From Micromonospora okii (GTDB taxonomy: Bacteria; Actinomycetota; Actinomycetes; Mycobacteriales; Micromonosporaceae), in assembly GCF_020884795.1 (NCBI RefSeq), contig NZ_BBZF01000013.1:1-64000 (forward strand): 64,000 nt of DNA, written 5' to 3'. Below, in pieces: positions 46,011 through 54,175 of the stretch (its first letter is position 1; each line of letters starts with the position of its first letter). The notes beneath the pieces are model-generated. The model was not told the DNA's origin, did not search any database, and was given only the letters and a program-made list of their open reading frames with translations. Position numbers and translations under genes: made by a program.

Positions 46011-48386
46011 TCAGGCGTTGACCTTCTCCGGCCGCCGGCCGGCGCTGGCGCCGCTGTCGTCGGAGTCACCCATCGCGATGCCCTTGCGCTTGCTGAACAC
46101 CACCGCCGCCACGATGATCAGCGTCGCCACCACCGCGATGCCGATGCGCAGGCCGACGTTGCGGTCGTCGCCGACGCTCCACGCCACGACGGCCGGCGCG
46201 ATCAGCAGCGAGACCAGGTTCATCACCTTGATCAGCGGGTTGATCGCCGGGCCGGCGGTGTCCTTGAACGGGTCGCCGACGGTGTCGCCGATGACCGTGG
46301 CGCCGTGCGCGTCGGAGCCCTTGCCGCCGTACGCGCCGTCCTCGACGAGCTTCTTGGCGTTGTCCCAGGCGCCGCCGGAGTTCGACAGGAAGACCGCCAT
46401 GAGCGTGCCGGCGCCGATCGCCCCGGCCAGGTACGCCGCGAGCGCGCCCGGCCCGAGGCCGAAGCCGACGGCGATCGGGGCGAGGATGGCGAGCAGGCCG
46501 GGGGTCATCAGCTCGCGCTGGGCGTCCCGGGTGCAGATGTCGACGACCTTGCCGTACTCGGGGCGCTGGGTGCGGTCCATGATCCCGGGCAGCTCGCGGA
46601 ACTGCCGGCGGACCTCCATGACGACCGCGCCCGCCGAGCGGGAGACCGCGTTGATGGCCAGGCCGGAGAAGAGGAAGACCACCGCCGCGCCGATGATCAG
46701 GCCGACCAGGTTGCGCGGGTTCGCCACGTTCAGCGAGTTGAGGATCTCCGCGCCGACGTCGCCGACGCCCGCGTCCGCGTACGCCGTGCGCAGCGTGTCG
46801 GTGTACGAGCCGAACAGCGCCGTGGCGGCGAGGACCGCCGTGGCGATCGCGATGCCCTTGGTGATCGCCTTGGTGGTGTTGCCGACCGCGTCCAGCTCGG
46901 TGAGGATGCGCGCGCCGTGGTCGTCGATGTCGCCGGACATCTCGGCCACGCCCTGCGCGTTGTCGGAGATCGGGCCGAAGGTGTCCATGGCGACGATCAC
47001 GCCGACGGTGGTGAGCAGGCCAGTGCCGGCCAGCGCCACGGCGAACAGGGAGAGCGTGATGGAGCCGCCGCCGAGCAGGAACGCGCCGAAGACGCCCGCG
47101 CCGATCAGCAGCGCCGAGTAGACCGCCGACTCCAGGCCGATACTGATGCCGGCGAGGATGACGGTGGCCGCGCCGGTCTGCGAACTCTTGCCGATGTCCT
47201 GCACCGGGCGTCGGGTGGTCTCGGTGAAGTACCCGGTCAGCGCCTGGATCGCGGCGGCCAGCACGATGCCGATGACCACGGCGGCGATGGTCAGCCCGCG
47301 CGGGCCGAACGGCGGGTCGCCGCCGTCGACGCCGAGGCTGTCGCGCCACTGCGGCCCGAGCAGGTCGGCCCAGGTCGGCTTGAGGTAGACGTAGGAGGCG
47401 ACGGCCACCAGCGCGGCGGCGACCACGGCGGAGATGTAGAAGGCCCGGTTGATGGCGGTGAGGCCGTTGCGGTCGGAGGCGCGCAGCCGGGTGATGAAGA
47501 CCCCGAAGATCGCCACGAGCACGCCGATCGTGGAGATGATCAGCGGCAGCACGAGGCCCTCGTCGCCGAACGCGGCCCGGCCGAGGATCAGCGCGGCGAC
47601 CAGCGTGACCGCGTACGACTCGAAGAGGTCGGCGGCCATGCCGGCGCAGTCGCCGACGTTGTCGCCCACGTTGTCGGCGATGGTGGCGGCGTTGCGCGGG
47701 TCGTCCTCGGGGATGCCCTGCTCGACCTTGCCGACCAGGTCGGCGCCGACGTCGGCGGCCTTGGTGAAGATGCCGCCGCCGACCCGCATGAACATCGCCA
47801 GCAGGGCCGCGCCGAAGCCGAAGCCCTCCAGCACGGTCGGGGCGTCGCCCTTGAACAGCAGGACGACCAGCGCCGCGCCGAACAGGCCGAGGCCGACGGT
47901 GAGGAAGCCGACCACGCCGCCGGTGCGGAAGGCGATCTTCATGGCGCCCTCACGTCCGCCCTCCCGCTCCCGCGCGGCGGCGGCGACCCGCAGGTTCGCG
48001 CGGGTGGCCAGCCACATGCCGGCGCCGCCGATGAACGCGCTGAACAGGGCGCCCACCACGAAGAAGGCGGAGCGGCCGATCTTCACCGCCGTCTCGCTGC
48101 CGTCGGTGTCGTGCACGGGCAGCAGGAAGAGCAGCACCACGGCGATCACCACGAAGATGCCGAGGGTCCTGAACTGCCGGAGCAGGTAGGCCGACGCCCC
48201 CTCCTGTACCGCCCCGGAGATCTCCTGCATGTTGGTGGTGCCCCTACCGGCTGCCAGCACGGCCTTGGTCAAGGCTGCGGCGAAGACGAGTGCCACCAGC
48301 GCGATGACCGCGGCGATGACGACGTACGTCAGGTTGGCTCCGGTGAGGGACAGTGCGCCGCCCTCTGCGGCCGAGGTCCCGGACAT
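46011..48386 (-). CDS. hppA: Membrane-bound proton-pumping pyrophosphatase (K+-independent)
   Basis: 791 aa, about 16 TM helices. Pyrophosphate-site motifs are DVGADLVGKVEQGIPEDDP near residue 240 and NVGDNVGDCAGMAADLFESYA just after; a second acidic cluster (DTFGPISDNAQG) occurs near 470. GNTTKA carries Lys where K+-dependent enzymes have Ala, marking the K+-independent, H+-translocating class. It couples PPi hydrolysis to proton export. ATG 48386 has AGGAGG 6 nt upstream; the frame open upstream is non-coding. Confidence 0.95.
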   Translation of the reverse strand: MSGTSAAEGGALSLTGANLTYVVIAAVIALVALVFAAALTKAVLAAGRGTTNMQEISGAVQEGASAYLLRQFRTLGIFVVIAVVLLFLLPVHDTDGSETAVKIGRSAFFVVGALFSAFIGGAGMWLATRANLRVAAAAREREGGREGAMKIAFRTGGVVGFLTVGLGLFGAALVVLLFKGDAPTVLEGFGFGAALLAMFMRVGGGIFTKAADVGADLVGKVEQGIPEDDPRNAATIADNVGDNVGDCAGMAADLFESYAVTLVAALILGRAAFGDEGLVLPLIISTIGVLVAIFGVFITRLRASDRNGLTAINRAFYISAVVAAALVAVASYVYLKPTWADLLGPQWRDSLGVDGGDPPFGPRGLTIAAVVIGIVLAAAIQALTGYFTETTRRPVQDIGKSSQTGAATVILAGISIGLESAVYSALLIGAGVFGAFLLGGGSITLSLFAVALAGTGLLTTVGVIVAMDTFGPISDNAQGVAEMSGDIDDHGARILTELDAVGNTTKAITKGIAIATAVLAATALFGSYTDTLRTAYADAGVGDVGAEILNSLNVANPRNLVGLIIGAAVVFLFSGLAINAVSRSAGAVVMEVRRQFRELPGIMDRTQRPEYGKVVDICTRDAQRELMTPGLLAILAPIAVGFGLGPGALAAYLAGAIGAGTLMAVFLSNSGGAWDNAKKLVEDGAYGGKGSDAHGATVIGDTVGDPFKDTAGPAINPLIKVMNLVSLLIAPAVVAWSVGDDRNVGLRIGIAVVATLIIVAAVVFSKRKGIAMGDSDDSGASAGRRPEKVNA

Positions 48387-48740
48387 CTGTGTCCTCCTGT
48401 ACCGAACGCTCGCGCCGGCCGGTGGAGACGCACAGACCGACGCCTGGATGCGATCGCAAGCGCGCCGGCCCGGTCGCGCGGGGCAGCGACGCACACCCAT
48501 ACCCGCTGGGTGCGGGAGGGATCACTTGCTGACAACCCGCGTACTGTAGCCCTCCGTAGTGCTGGGGGTCACACCGAGGGCCTCCCGCCGCCGATGATCT
48601 TCGTCGCTGTGTTATGAGGAAAAATCTGATATAGAGGCTCGTCACGACGTCGAGGCCGCCCTCCCCGACGGGAGAGCGGCCTGAGCAGCAAATCAGTTTG
48701 TTTCGAGTGACAGATCAGCCCGGCGGGCCGGGCGGGGCGG
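48387..48740. other. 354-bp intergenic region upstream of hppA
   Basis: Includes an AT-rich stretch at 48606-48640, unusual in this genome, which may carry the hppA promoter and would leave a leader over 200 nt, and the hairpin at 48653-48682 after the ATPase gene. No ORF was recognised. A structured leader is possible, but I found no match to a known riboswitch by eye. Confidence 0.4.
48653..48682 (-). terminator. Terminator of the bldG-ATPase operon
   Basis: AGGCCGC-C-CTCCC / GGGAG-A-GCGGCCT with a 4-nt loop and one internal mismatch, 59 nt downstream of the anti-sigma-type gene. Confidence 0.65.
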
Positions 48741-49175
48741 TCAGCGGCTCACCGGCCAGACCATCCGGACCTCGGTGCCGACGCCCTCCTCCACCGGGCG
48801 GACCTGGAGATCCTCGACGAAGCCGGCGAGCAGCGCGAAGCCCACGCCGGTGGTCAGGTCGTCCTCGTCGAGCGACTCGTTGGCGAGCTGGTCGGCGTCG
48901 AGCGCGGCCAGCCCGATGCTCGCCTCGATCGGCGCCCGGTCCACCACCCGCACCGAGTACGCGCCGGTGTCGGACATCTCCACCAGCACCGGCTCGGCCA
49001 CCTGGTACTGCCGGTGCAGGGCCACCGCCCGGGTGCACGCCTCACCGATGGCCAGGCGCACCTCGTCGAGCAGGTCCTCGCGCACGCCGGCGCGGCGGGC
49101 CACCGCGACGCCGACCAGCCGGGCGGTGCGCACGTGCACCGGGGCCGGCGAGAAGGAGAGCCGAACCGTGGCCAT
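48741..49175 (-). CDS. Anti-sigma-factor-type ATP-binding protein (HATPase_c), BldG partner
   Basis: 144 aa, RsbW/SpoIIAB-like GHKL fold: VRLAIGEACTRAVALH (N-box region) near residue 40, and TGVGFALLAGFVEDL as the G-rich region near 107. The conserved Asn of the N-box is replaced by Arg (EACTRA), so Mg-ATP binding or kinase activity may be altered. The gene follows bldG with a 1-nt overlap (TGATG), the order of bldG-orf3 in Streptomyces, where the partner is an anti-sigma factor antagonised by BldG. Confidence 0.85.
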   Translation of the reverse strand: MATVRLSFSPAPVHVRTARLVGVAVARRAGVREDLLDEVRLAIGEACTRAVALHRQYQVAEPVLVEMSDTGAYSVRVVDRAPIEASIGLAALDADQLANESLDEDDLTTGVGFALLAGFVEDLQVRPVEEGVGTEVRMVWPVSR

Positions 49176-49531
49176 CAGGCGCCGGCGCCGGCCGGGTCGA
49201 CCCCGATCGCCGCGTCGACCGTCGGGAACAGCGGGAAGACCTGGTCCAGCGCCGTGATACGGAAGATCTTGAGCAGCGGCTCCTTGGCACAGACCAGCGC
49301 GAAGCTGCCCCCCGCCGCCCGCAGCCGCTTCAGCGCGCCGACGAGCACGCCGAGGCCGGTGGAGTCGAGGAAGTCGACCCGGCCCAGGTCGACCACGACG
49401 TGCCGGGCCCCGCCGTCGATCAGCTCCAAGAGCCGTTCGCGCAGGCGGGGGGCGGTGTAGACGTCGACCTCACCGCCGACCTCGAGCACCGTGTGCTCCC
49501 CCACGGCACGCGTCGCCAGCGACAGCTCCAT
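49175..49531 (-). CDS. bldG: Anti-sigma-factor antagonist BldG (STAS domain)
   Basis: 118 aa. STAS domain very similar to Streptomyces Bld[21 protein letters not shown] at the start, [10 protein letters not shown], the phosphorylatable Ser in [16 protein letters not shown] and [17 protein letters not shown]. In Streptomyces BldG is needed for aerial growth and antibiotic production and is regulated by phosphorylation. ATG 49531 has GGAGG upstream; an extra upstream start would add only five residues. Coupled to the ATPase gene; divergent from the helicase, as in related genomes. Confidence 0.92.
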   Translation of the reverse strand: MELSLATRAVGEHTVLEVGGEVDVYTAPRLRERLLELIDGGARHVVVDLGRVDFLDSTGLGVLVGALKRLRAAGGSFALVCAKEPLLKIFRITALDQVFPLFPTVDAAIGVDPAGAGA

Positions 49532-49672
49532 CGGTCCTCCTCGCAAGAGTCGTAAACTCTCCTGGGCATCTAACCATCCCCGGCAAAGCCATCCGTGAGG
49601 TCACCGGCGCAGGCTTCCCCTTACCCGCACCCCCGGCGGTCGACGCCGAACACTTGTGCGAGAGTGCAGGAC

Positions 49673-52168
49673 GTGCCCCCCGCAGCAACCGTAGCCGCAG
49701 GCCACGGCCCCGACCGCCCGCCCGTGGCGGCCCCGGCCGAACTGCTGCGTCGGCTCCGGGCACGCACCGCCGCCGACCCGGTCACCCACGTCGAGCGGGT
49801 GCCGGCCCGCGCCGGGCAACCCGCCCCCTGGCCCGGGTGGGTGCCCGAGGAGCTGCGGGCGGCGTTCGCCCGGCGCGGCGTGGTCGCGCCCTGGCGGCAC
49901 CAGGCCGAGGCCGCCGACCTCGCGTACGCGGGCCGGCACGTCGTCGTCGCCACCGGCACCGCCTCCGGCAAGTCGCTGGCGTACCAGCTCCCGGCGCTGG
50001 CCACCCTGCTCGCCGACCCCCGGGCCACCGTGCTCTACCTGGCCCCGACCAAGGCGCTCGCCGCCGACCAGTTCCGCGCCGTCGCCGGCCTGGAGCTGGA
50101 GGGGGTACGCCCCGCCTGCTACGACGGCGACACCCCGCGCGCCGAGCGGGACTGGATCCGTCGGCACTCCCGGTTCGTGCTGACCAACCCGGACATGCTG
50201 CACCACGGCATCCTCCCCGGGCACGCCCACTGGTCCGGCTTCCTGCGCCGCCTGACGTACGTGATCGTGGACGAGTGCCACACCTACCGGGGCGTGTTCG
50301 GCTCGCACGTCGCGCACGTGCTGCGCCGGCTGCGCCGCCAGTGCGCCCGTTTCGGCCGTACCCCCGGTCAGGCGCTCGCCGGCTCGCGCAGCACCCCCGG
50401 TCGGGCGCTCGCCGGCTCGCGCGGTACCCCTGGGCCCGTCTTCGTGCTGGCCTCGGCCACGGCCGGTGACCCGGCGACGGCGGCCGGGCGGCTCACCGGC
50501 CTGCCCGTCACGGCCGTCACCGAGGACGCCTCCCCGCGCGGCGGCGTGACGTTCGCCCTCTGGGAGCCCCCGCTGCTGCCCGCCGACACCGACGCGGCCG
50601 ATCCGGGCGTCGCCGACCTCGCGCCGTCCCGCCGGTCGGCGCTGCGGGAGACCGCCGACCTGCTCGCCGACACGGTCGCGGCGGGGGTACGCACCCTCGC
50701 CTTCGTCCGCTCCCGCAAGGGCGCCGAGGTGGTGGCCGCCAACGCCCGGCGGGCCCTCGACGAGGCGGTCCCCGGGCTGGGCGAGCGGGTGGCCGCCTAC
50801 CGGGCCGGCTACCTGCGCGAGGAGCGGCGCGGGCTGGAACGCGCGCTGCTGCGCGGCGACCTGCTCGGGCTCGCCTCGACCAACGCGCTGGAGCTGGGCG
50901 TCGACCTCGTCGGGCTGGACGCGGTGCTGATCTGCGGCTGGCCGGGCACCCGGGCGTCGCTGTGGCAGCAGGCCGGGCGGGCGGGGCGCTCCGGCGACGA
51001 GGCGCTCGCCGTGCTGGTCGCCCGGGACGACCCGCTCGACACCTACCTGGTGCACCACCCGGAGGCCCTGTTCGGGCGGCCGGTCGAGGCCACCGTGCTC
51101 GACCCCGCCAACCCGTACGTGCTCGCCCCGCAGCTTGCCTGCGCCGCACACGAGGCCCCGCTCACCCCGGCCGACCTGGAACTCTTCGGCTCCGGTGCGA
51201 AGGAGGCGGTGGACTCGCTGGTCGAGGCGGGGGCGCTGCGGCAGCGACCGACCGGCTGGTACTGGCGGCACCGGGAGCGGCCCGAGGTGGACCTGCGCGG
51301 CGAGGGCGGGGCCCCGGTCTGCGTGGTCGAGGCCGCCACCGGCCGGCTGCTCGGCACCGTCGACGGCGGGTCGTCGCACTTCCTCGTCCACCCCGGCGCG
51401 GTGCACCTGCACCAGGGCGTGTCGTACGTGGTCGACTCGCTCGACCTGGAGGAGGGGTGCGCGCTGGTGCACCCGGAGGAGCCCGACTGGTCCACCCACG
51501 CCCGGGACGTGACCTCGCTGACCGTGGCGTCGGTGCGCTCGTACGTCGACGCCGGCCCCGTCGGGCTCTTCCTCGGCGAGGTGGACGTGACCAGCCAGGT
51601 CGTGTCGTACCAGCGGCGGCGGATCGCCACGGGCGAGGTGATCGACACCCGGCCGCTGGACCTGCCGGCCCGCGAGCTGCGCACCGTGGCCGTCTGGTTC
51701 ACCGTGTCGCCCGAGTCGCTGGCGGCGGCCGGCGTCGAGCCGGCGGACGTCCCCGGGGCGCTGCACGCCGCCGAGCACGCCGCGATCGGGCTGCTGCCGC
51801 TGATGGCCACCTGCGACCGCTGGGACATCGGCGGGCTCTCCACGGCGTTGCACCCGGACACGGAGGCCCCCACCGTCTTCGTGTACGACGGGCACCCGGG
51901 CGGGGCCGGGTTCGCCGAGCGGGCTTACCGGACGGCGGCGCAGTGGCTGCGCGCCACCCGCGAGGCCATCGCCGAGTGCGGGTGCGAGGCGGGCTGCCCG
52001 TCCTGCGTCCAGTCCCCGAAGTGCGGAAACGGCAACAACCCGCTGTCGAAGCCGGACGCCGTGCGGGTCCTCGACGTGGTGCTGGCCAACCTTCCGCCCG
52101 CCGGGCCGCCCCAGCAGCCCGGCCCGGCCGACGCCCCGGACTCGGCGGCGGCCGGCTCGCAGGAATAG
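49673..52168 (+). CDS. DEAD/DEAH-box helicase (MrfA/DUF1998-like, helicase-secretion neighbourhood type)
   Basis: 831 aa. Helicase motifs: TGTASGKSLAYQLP (Walker A) near residue 102, VDECHTYRG (DECH box) near 200, LASATAGDP (III), GVDLVGLDAVLICGWPG and QQAGRAGRSG (VI). The C-terminal DUF1998 region has the four-Cys cluster CGCEAGCPSCVQSPKCG near 787, as in MrfA, which repairs mitomycin damage in Bacillus. In actinobacteria this DECH helicase marks the Tad locus. It contains an 11-aa duplication (TPGRALAGSRG). GTG 49673 chosen; GTG 49664 is nearly as good. Confidence 0.9.
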   Translation: MPPAATVAAGHGPDRPPVAAPAELLRRLRARTAADPVTHVERVPARAGQPAPWPGWVPEELRAAFARRGVVAPWRHQAEAADLAYAGRHVVVATGTASGKSLAYQLPALATLLADPRATVLYLAPTKALAADQFRAVAGLELEGVRPACYDGDTPRAERDWIRRHSRFVLTNPDMLHHGILPGHAHWSGFLRRLTYVIVDECHTYRGVFGSHVAHVLRRLRRQCARFGRTPGQALAGSRSTPGRALAGSRGTPGPVFVLASATAGDPATAAGRLTGLPVTAVTEDASPRGGVTFALWEPPLLPADTDAADPGVADLAPSRRSALRETADLLADTVAAGVRTLAFVRSRKGAEVVAANARRALDEAVPGLGERVAAYRAGYLREERRGLERALLRGDLLGLASTNALELGVDLVGLDAVLICGWPGTRASLWQQAGRAGRSGDEALAVLVARDDPLDTYLVHHPEALFGRPVEATVLDPANPYVLAPQLACAAHEAPLTPADLELFGSGAKEAVDSLVEAGALRQRPTGWYWRHRERPEVDLRGEGGAPVCVVEAATGRLLGTVDGGSSHFLVHPGAVHLHQGVSYVVDSLDLEEGCALVHPEEPDWSTHARDVTSLTVASVRSYVDAGPVGLFLGEVDVTSQVVSYQRRRIATGEVIDTRPLDLPARELRTVAVWFTVSPESLAAAGVEPADVPGALHAAEHAAIGLLPLMATCDRWDIGGLSTALHPDTEAPTVFVYDGHPGGAGFAERAYRTAAQWLRATREAIAECGCEAGCPSCVQSPKCGNGNNPLSKPDAVRVLDVVLANLPPAGPPQQPGPADAPDSAAAGSQE
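50360..50434 (+). repeat. 33-bp tandem repeat in the helicase gene
   Basis: Two full 33-bp units (50360-50392, 50393-50425) plus a partial third, differing at three bases, encode TPGQALAGSRS and TPGRALAGSRG between the DECH box and motif III. Probably a loop-length polymorphism. Confidence 0.8.
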
Positions 52169-52195
52169 ATCGGGGCCCGGCGGGGCATTGATGCA

Positions 52196-52209
52196 TGGGA
52201 GCGCTTCCA
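52196..52209. promoter_or_regulatory. CebR-like LacI-family operator
   Basis: TGGGAGCGCTTCCA matches the actinobacterial CebR/LacI-type box TGGGAGCGCTCCCA at 13 of 14 positions and is itself nearly palindromic (GCATGGGAGC/GCTTCCATGC). It lies 55 nt before the GTG of the 68-aa gene. Confidence 0.5.
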
Positions 52210-52263
52210 TGCGTTCTCGGGTTCGCCACCACATGAACGCCGTTACCCGCCGGAGGAGGAGTC

Positions 52264-52470
52264 GTGGCCGACACCATCGCCGAGACCGTCGACCTGCTCT
52301 ACACCATCGACCAGGAGAAACTCACCCCCGACCAGCAGATCGCCCTCGGCAACGCGCTGGCCGCGCTCGCCCAGGCCGAACGGCTGGACCAGATCAACGA
52401 GCGGCTGCGCAGCATCCAGCGGGTGCTGGACTCGTGGGCGCTCAAGGCGACGGCCGACGGCGGGCGGTGA
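52264..52470 (+). CDS. 68-aa hypothetical protein
   Basis: A small, acidic, helical protein (VDLLYTIDQEKLTPDQQIALGNALAALAQAERLDQINERLRSI), possibly a coiled-coil dimer. GGAGGAG lies 2 nt before GTG 52264. It is followed by the LURP-one gene after 53 nt, so the two may be co-transcribed, perhaps under the CebR-like site. No family recognised. Confidence 0.7.
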   Translation: MADTIAETVDLLYTIDQEKLTPDQQIALGNALAALAQAERLDQINERLRSIQRVLDSWALKATADGGR

Positions 52471-52523
52471 ACACCGGAATCGACGCTGTGCGAGACTCCG
52501 GCGACATTCGAAGGAGATTCCCC

Positions 52524-53102
52524 ATGCAGCTCGAAGCCTTGCAGCAGCAGCGGCAGTTCCACGTCCGGCAGCGCATCCGGATGATGGTCAACCAGTACGA
52601 GGTCCACTCCGTCGCCCCCGACGGGTCGGAGGGCGGGCTGCTGGCGTTCGCGCAGCAGAAGCGGCTCGCTTTCAAGGAGCAGGTGACCATCTACACCGAC
52701 GACAGCAAGCAGCAGCCGCTGCTCGGCTTCAAGGCCCGCCAGCGGCTCGACATCGGTGCCACGTACGACGTGACCGACCACGCCGGCAACCCGATCGGCC
52801 TGTTCCGCAAGGACTTCGCCCAGTCGCTGCTGCGCTCGACGTGGCACGTCGAGCAGGCCGGCCTGCCGCAGGTCACCGGCCAGGAGCGGAGCATGCCGGT
52901 GGCGCTGCTGCGCCGGTTCGTGGACTCGCTGTCCTGGCTGCCGTACCACTTCGACTTCACCGCCGGTGGCCAGCCGGTGTTCTCGGTCATCAAGAAGTGG
53001 GGCCTGCGCGACCGGTACGTCGTCGAGGTGCACAACCCGCAGATCGACCGGCGGCTCGTGATCGCCATGGCGATCGGCCTGGACGCCCTCCAGGGCCGCT
53101 GA
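52524..53102 (+). CDS. LURP-one-related (scramblase-like) protein
   Basis: 192 aa, a 12-strand tubby-like barrel of the LURP-one/phospholipid-scramblase superfamily: RQRIRMMVNQYEVHS, VTIYTDDSKQQPLLGFKARQ and the C-terminal hydrophobic helix IAMAIGLDAL that fills the barrel. Cytoplasmic; function unknown in bacteria. AAGGAG 7 nt before ATG 52524 fixes the start. A hairpin at 53132-53193 follows. Confidence 0.82.
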   Translation: MQLEALQQQRQFHVRQRIRMMVNQYEVHSVAPDGSEGGLLAFAQQKRLAFKEQVTIYTDDSKQQPLLGFKARQRLDIGATYDVTDHAGNPIGLFRKDFAQSLLRSTWHVEQAGLPQVTGQERSMPVALLRRFVDSLSWLPYHFDFTAGGQPVFSVIKKWGLRDRYVVEVHNPQIDRRLVIAMAIGLDALQGR

Positions 53103-53110
53103 CCCCTCGC

Positions 53111-53992
53111 TTAAAACGCGGTCAAGATCTGCACAACTTCGGGGAAGGTGGGGCCTCGCGGCGCGACATGGCCGCACTTTCCCTGAAGTTGCGCGGGCCT
53201 CGGGGCGGAGAGGCTCAGAGCACCACGCCCATCTCCTCCCGCCAGGCGCAGGAGGTCGGGGCTCGCCGTCGGCGACCGGCGGACGATCGCCGCCACCAGC
53301 GCATGCCCCACCGGTCGGTGCCGGACCTCCGCCGTCGCCAGCCGGTCGGCGCTCACGATCGCCTCGCCCGCGTTCGCCAGGTCACCGGCCCGCAGGAACC
53401 CGCTCGCCGCGTCGAGCAGGTAGGCCGCCCGGCGCTCCGGCGGCAGCCGACAAAAGGCAATGCCCGCGACGAGCCGCCGATGCGCGGCGGGATCGGTGGG
53501 GCCCTCCCCGAGATCGACCGTCGCCGCCACCCCGGCCAGCTCGACCACCGTCGGGCCGAACGACGTCCGGTAGTGGTCCTGCCCCTCCCCCACGATCTCC
53601 GCCGCCGCGCCGGCCTGGTCGAGCAGTTCGCCGACGCTGTCGGCGTGCCCGAGGGTGGCCGCCCCGCGCGCGGCCACGATCAGCAGCGTCCCGTGGACGG
53701 AGAGCTGGTCGGCGGGGCCGGCGAGCGGGTTCGGCGGCGCGATCCGGTGGGCCACCGCGACGCTGATCTCCACCGCGTGCCGGGCCTGTCCCTGGGCCAG
53801 CAGCGCGTACCCGAGTTGGACGGCGGCGGCACCCGTCAGGAGCTGGTCGTCGGTGCCCTGGCCGACCGCCAGGGCCCGGTCCGCGGCCAGCCACGCCAGG
53901 TCGTCGACCCCGAGCTTGCGCAGCACCGCCGACGCGACCTGGTACGCCTCGGCCAGGTGACGCGCGCCCTCCGGCGCACCCGGCCCCTTCAT
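53111..53992 (-). pseudogene. Truncated and frameshifted XRE-type regulator (C-terminal TPR-like part only)
   Basis: 293 aa in the open frame. It matches the C-terminal, TPR-like half of actinomycete HTH regulators (AEAYQVASAVLRKLGVDDLAWLAADRA; RRAAYLLDAASGFLRAGDLANAG); the N-terminal HTH expected in front is absent. Near 53240 the frame is also shifted: a 2-nt deletion in a CGCG-like run converts a LAREEMGVVL ending, with TGA at 53215-53217, into LAGGDGRG and reads on through a hairpin to 53111. Both lesions say it is non-functional. The natural end of coding is 53215. Confidence 0.7.
53132..53193. terminator. Hairpin (repeat family 3) after the LURP-one gene
   Basis: 24-nt arms, CACAACTTCGGGGAAGG... 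at 53132-53155 and ...TTCCCTGAAGTTGCG at 53170-53193, match at 20 of 24 positions with a 14-nt loop. It is convergent between the LURP-one stop and the intended stop of the regulator remnant. Confidence 0.75.
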
Positions 53993-54051
53993 CAGACGAG
54001 GACACCCCGGGCTGACCCGACGCTCCTCGGGAGGTCCACCACACGCACCAT

Positions 54052-54101
54052 GTCAGCGACATGGCGGCTTCCCGCCGCCGGGACACCGCCACATCGCCGA
54101 C
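54052..54101. terminator. Hairpin repeat family 2, copy 2
   Basis: GTCAGCGACATGGCGGC (54052-54068) and ACCGCCACATCGCCGAC (54085-54101) pair at 13 of 17 positions. The sequence, including the flanking CGGGAC and CGGAG, is clearly related to 24082-24131. It lies downstream of the DUF4157 gene on the minus strand. Confidence 0.65.
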
Positions 54102-54175
54102 ACGGAGTCGATCAAACAGAGCGGCCGGGCTGAGTTCCTGGCCTTCTTCCAGGTCGCGTTCAGGCGGGCGGGCGT

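Noticed and set aside
49601..52234. 877-aa minus-strand frame opposite the helicase
   Set aside because: Composition typical of an antisense shadow; the helicase motifs are on the plus strand.
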